Assembly (NCBI GenBank): GCA_963989245.1
Contig: OZ022341.1
Span: forward strand, 58,900,031 to 58,964,030
Source: Nansenia antarctica
Lineage: Eukaryota > Chordata > Actinopteri > Argentiniformes > Microstomatidae
DNA: 64,000 nucleotides
Direction of reading: 5' to 3'
Under the pieces are notes generated by a model. It made no database searches and was not told where the DNA came from. It was given only the letters and a program-made list of their open reading frames with translations. Below, one piece after another: positions 61,655 to 64,000 of the stretch. Numbering within the stretch: position 1 is the first letter of the stretch; every line of letters starts with the position of its first letter. A program made the translations under genes and the position numbers.

Positions 61655-62034
61655 TTCATTTCCCCCAGAATCAGCAGCGCTGCGTAAACAAACAAACAAA
61701 CAAACAAACCCTCTCTCCTCCTCCAGATGTCCGCCACCCCCAAACGAGCCGTTTTTCTCGCTGACGCTCACAGCCATCTCGGTTTCCATTATGAATCAGA
61801 CGGTCTATCAAAACGCCACGGGAGCCCAGCGGAACAGTGCGAGGCTCCCTGTGGAGCTGAGAGACTGGGCCTGCTCTGCCTGCATCTCCACACTTGTCTG
61901 TTCAGCAGGGGGAAACCTGCCAGCTTTGGCTGAATGTCTGATGCACGTTAACCCCTCCGCTGTAGGCCACGGATATGTGGTTTGATCTGCCAGTGGAAAC
62001 TTTCAGGGGCGGAGTGACCTGCACCAGACACACG

Positions 62035-62036
<2 letters not shown>

Positions 62037-62092
<56 letters not shown>
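62037..62092. repeat. CA microsatellite
   Basis: About 28 CA units; a GT/GCGT block follows at 62176-62262. Confidence 0.95.
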
Positions 62093-62096
<4 letters not shown>

Positions 62097-62202
62097 TCCT
62101 TCTGGCGGAGTGACAGGATGACAGGAGCTCTACGGGACAGAGCCATGTTGATGGAGAGGCACCTAGAAGGGAGGATTTGTGTGTGTGTGTGTGCGTGTGC
62201 GT

Positions 62203-62234
<32 letters not shown>

Positions 62235-62464
62235 ATGTGCGTGCGTGTGCGTGTGTGTGCGAGAGGGCAGGCATGCATGTCAGGCCGAGTCCACGGTGCC
62301 CTTATCTGTCAGAAAGCAGCATGTGAAAGGCAGAGGGGAGCACACAGACATGAAAGCATCGCTCACACCACACCGCCATGCCCTCATATCGCATCGCACG
62401 CTGTTCTCTCCCTCCTCTAAATGCAGCTGTGGCAGGCATTCATACGTGTGTGACAGGAGAGAAG

Positions 62465-62506
<42 letters not shown>

Positions 62507-62840
62507 AGAGAAGGCTACCCTTGAGCCAAGTGGTCCACAAGTGAGATGGTGGGGGGGGGGGGGGGTGCTTCCCCCCCTTCTCTGCCATCAGAGATGCTCC
62601 CCTTGTGTCCAGTTGAACAGCAGAGACGAGAAGGGTTTGGACCTGGGAAGAATGACAGTTACCGTGTGCCCTCGTGTGTCTGTATGTTTCACAGGTGGTC
62701 TTGCTTGGCCCCCTGAGCAGTGTCGTCCATCAGGCTCCTCCCAAACTTCCCTGATTTCCGGGGGAATCCTTTGTCTCTGTGCATTTCTTCTGTCTGGCGT
62801 TTTAAACAATTCCACCCATGCCCTCCTATGGTAGTATGGG

Positions 62841-63118
62841 CGGCTGCGGCGCAGGCGGTAGAGCCGCTGTCTAACGATCGCAAGGTCGGCAGATCGGCGG
62901 TGCGAGCCCCGGCTGGCCACATGTCGAAGTGTCCTCGGGCAAGACACCGAACCCCAAAAATTGCTCCCAGTGAGCGGGCCGGCCGGCGCCTCGCATGGTA
63001 GCTTTGCCACCATCGGTGTGTGAATGTGCGTGCGAATGGGTGAACGAGAGGCCGTCGTGAAGCGCTTTGGATAAAGGCGCTATACAGGCTAAGTGCAGTC
63101 CGTTTACCATTTACCATT
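62841..63118 (+). mobile_element. tRNA-derived SINE (V-SINE-like), full-length
   Basis: Third copy in 5 kb, with A box CTGCGGCGCAGGCGG and B box GGTGCGAGCCCC (one change from the consensus). Body and CATTTACCAT tail are the same as at 58146-58407. Confidence 0.8.
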
Positions 63119-64000
63119 AGTTTCCATAATTCTCACTACAGTATTTATTTGCTGTTTTCTTTTTACTTCTTATTTAGTGAGTGCCAGGGCCATCAGCCTC
63201 CAGTGTGGGGAAGTGTTATCTCCGTGCCCCTAATGAGGACGTCTGACTGAAGTGTGTGTACACTCGCAAACTCCTAGTCGGCCGTGTTTGAAGGGCTACG
63301 CGCCCTCCAGAGCGCTGGGGTTTTTCATCATCCCGTATTAAAGGGAATTTGAAATGCACACTTATTTATTTAATCACGTACTCCTTTTAAAGCGGAATAA
63401 AATAAACATGCGGTCAGCCTGCTGGAGGTAATTGAGCAGTTTTTTTGGTTTTTTGGAGCGGCGGGGGGGTCCTTTTCTTTCTTTTATGTTCCTGAAGCCT
63501 TCCTAACAAGGTTCAGTCTGAAGGTGAGGCAGCAGGAAGCCTGCCGTAGCGAAGGTTCTGCCGTAGCGTAGGTTCTGATGTCGGCGTGGCGTACGCACGC
63601 ACGCTAACGCACCGCAGGCACGACGCCAGGTCCGAGGCCGCGTCCCGCTGAGCTGCGCAGGGCCGGACTGCGCTAATGCCCTCTTCAAACACACCACTTA
63701 CCTGACAGGCCTCTCTTCACTCATTACACAGAATTTACACCTGTGTGTGTGGGGGGGGGGGGGCGGGGGGGGGGTACATGCAGTAGGAAGAGGTGTGTGT
63801 CGGCAGTGTCTTTCAGGTTCCACACAGGCTGGGTTCCTCTCACAGGCTGTGCCTCTCAATAATGTGTGTTCTTATTGGTCCAAGCTCTCCCTACTGCTCT
63901 GCCTCTCTCTATCCAGAGCCCATTTTGTGAAAACGATAGGTTCAGGAAAAGAGAAATATTTGCATTACAAAACATTGGATCTGACTCATGTTTACTTGAG

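Larger units (their letters stand above)
55499..64000 (+). other. arid1b intron 4, first 8.5 kb
   Basis: No coding exon is recognised. It holds CT repeats (56722-56780), poly-G/C tracts, three tRNA-derived SINE copies, a hAT (58769-59856) and a piggyBac-like MITE (61355-61654). CA/GT repeats lie near 57748, 62037 and 62176. Confidence 0.65.

Noticed and set aside
61727..61985. Two overlapping 64-68 aa frames in intron 4, considered as the next arid1b exon
   Set aside because: They do not encode the expected DLSGSIDDLP block and frames do not join in phase 0 with similarity.

Overview
The window looks like nuclear DNA of a ray-finned (teleost) fish. It has spliced vertebrate genes with GT-AG introns, very dense CA/CT microsatellites, and fish-type repeats: many hAT elements, tRNA-derived SINEs, a restriction-like-endonuclease retrotransposon and Tc1/mariner relics. 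Gene order and strand, tiam2 (3' end) > cldn20 > arid1b, all on +, match the order known for human 6q25.

Layout. 1-3688: last eight coding exons of tiam2, encoding the end of the DH domain, the C-terminal PH domain and the tail; a poly(A) signal follows near 4406. 3689-12035: repeat-rich intergenic DNA with a Tc1/mariner relic, an internally deleted Tc1 element and a possible non-coding 5' exon of cldn20. 12036-12929: single coding exon of claudin-20 with an unusually long Gln-rich tail. 12930-27659: mostly repeats, including a decayed IS630/Tc1-type transposon with nested MITEs, a fold-back element, an R2-like retrotransposon 3' end and a consensus CTCF-core motif. 27660-28939: a two-exon gene model for an unrecognised 162-aa basic protein whose single intron is mostly a hAT element. 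31080-55498: the first four coding exons of arid1b (subunit of the BAF/SWI-SNF remodeller). Its introns hold nested transposons, a 712-bp perfect CA run, a 31-bp VNTR and SINEs. 55499-64000: the start of arid1b intron 4, with no further exon visible.

The three recognised genes do not form a pathway. TIAM2 is a Rac exchange factor, claudin-20 a tight-junction protein and ARID1B a chromatin regulator; they are linked by ancestral synteny. No novel defence or enzymatic system was found. The most notable items are the unrecognised small gene, the 'Russian-doll' transposon stacks dated by exact target-site duplications, a hAT element present in both orientations in the same 8-bp target of two copies of a host element, and the claudin-20 tail. 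All domain and family calls are from reading and memory of the families; no search was run.
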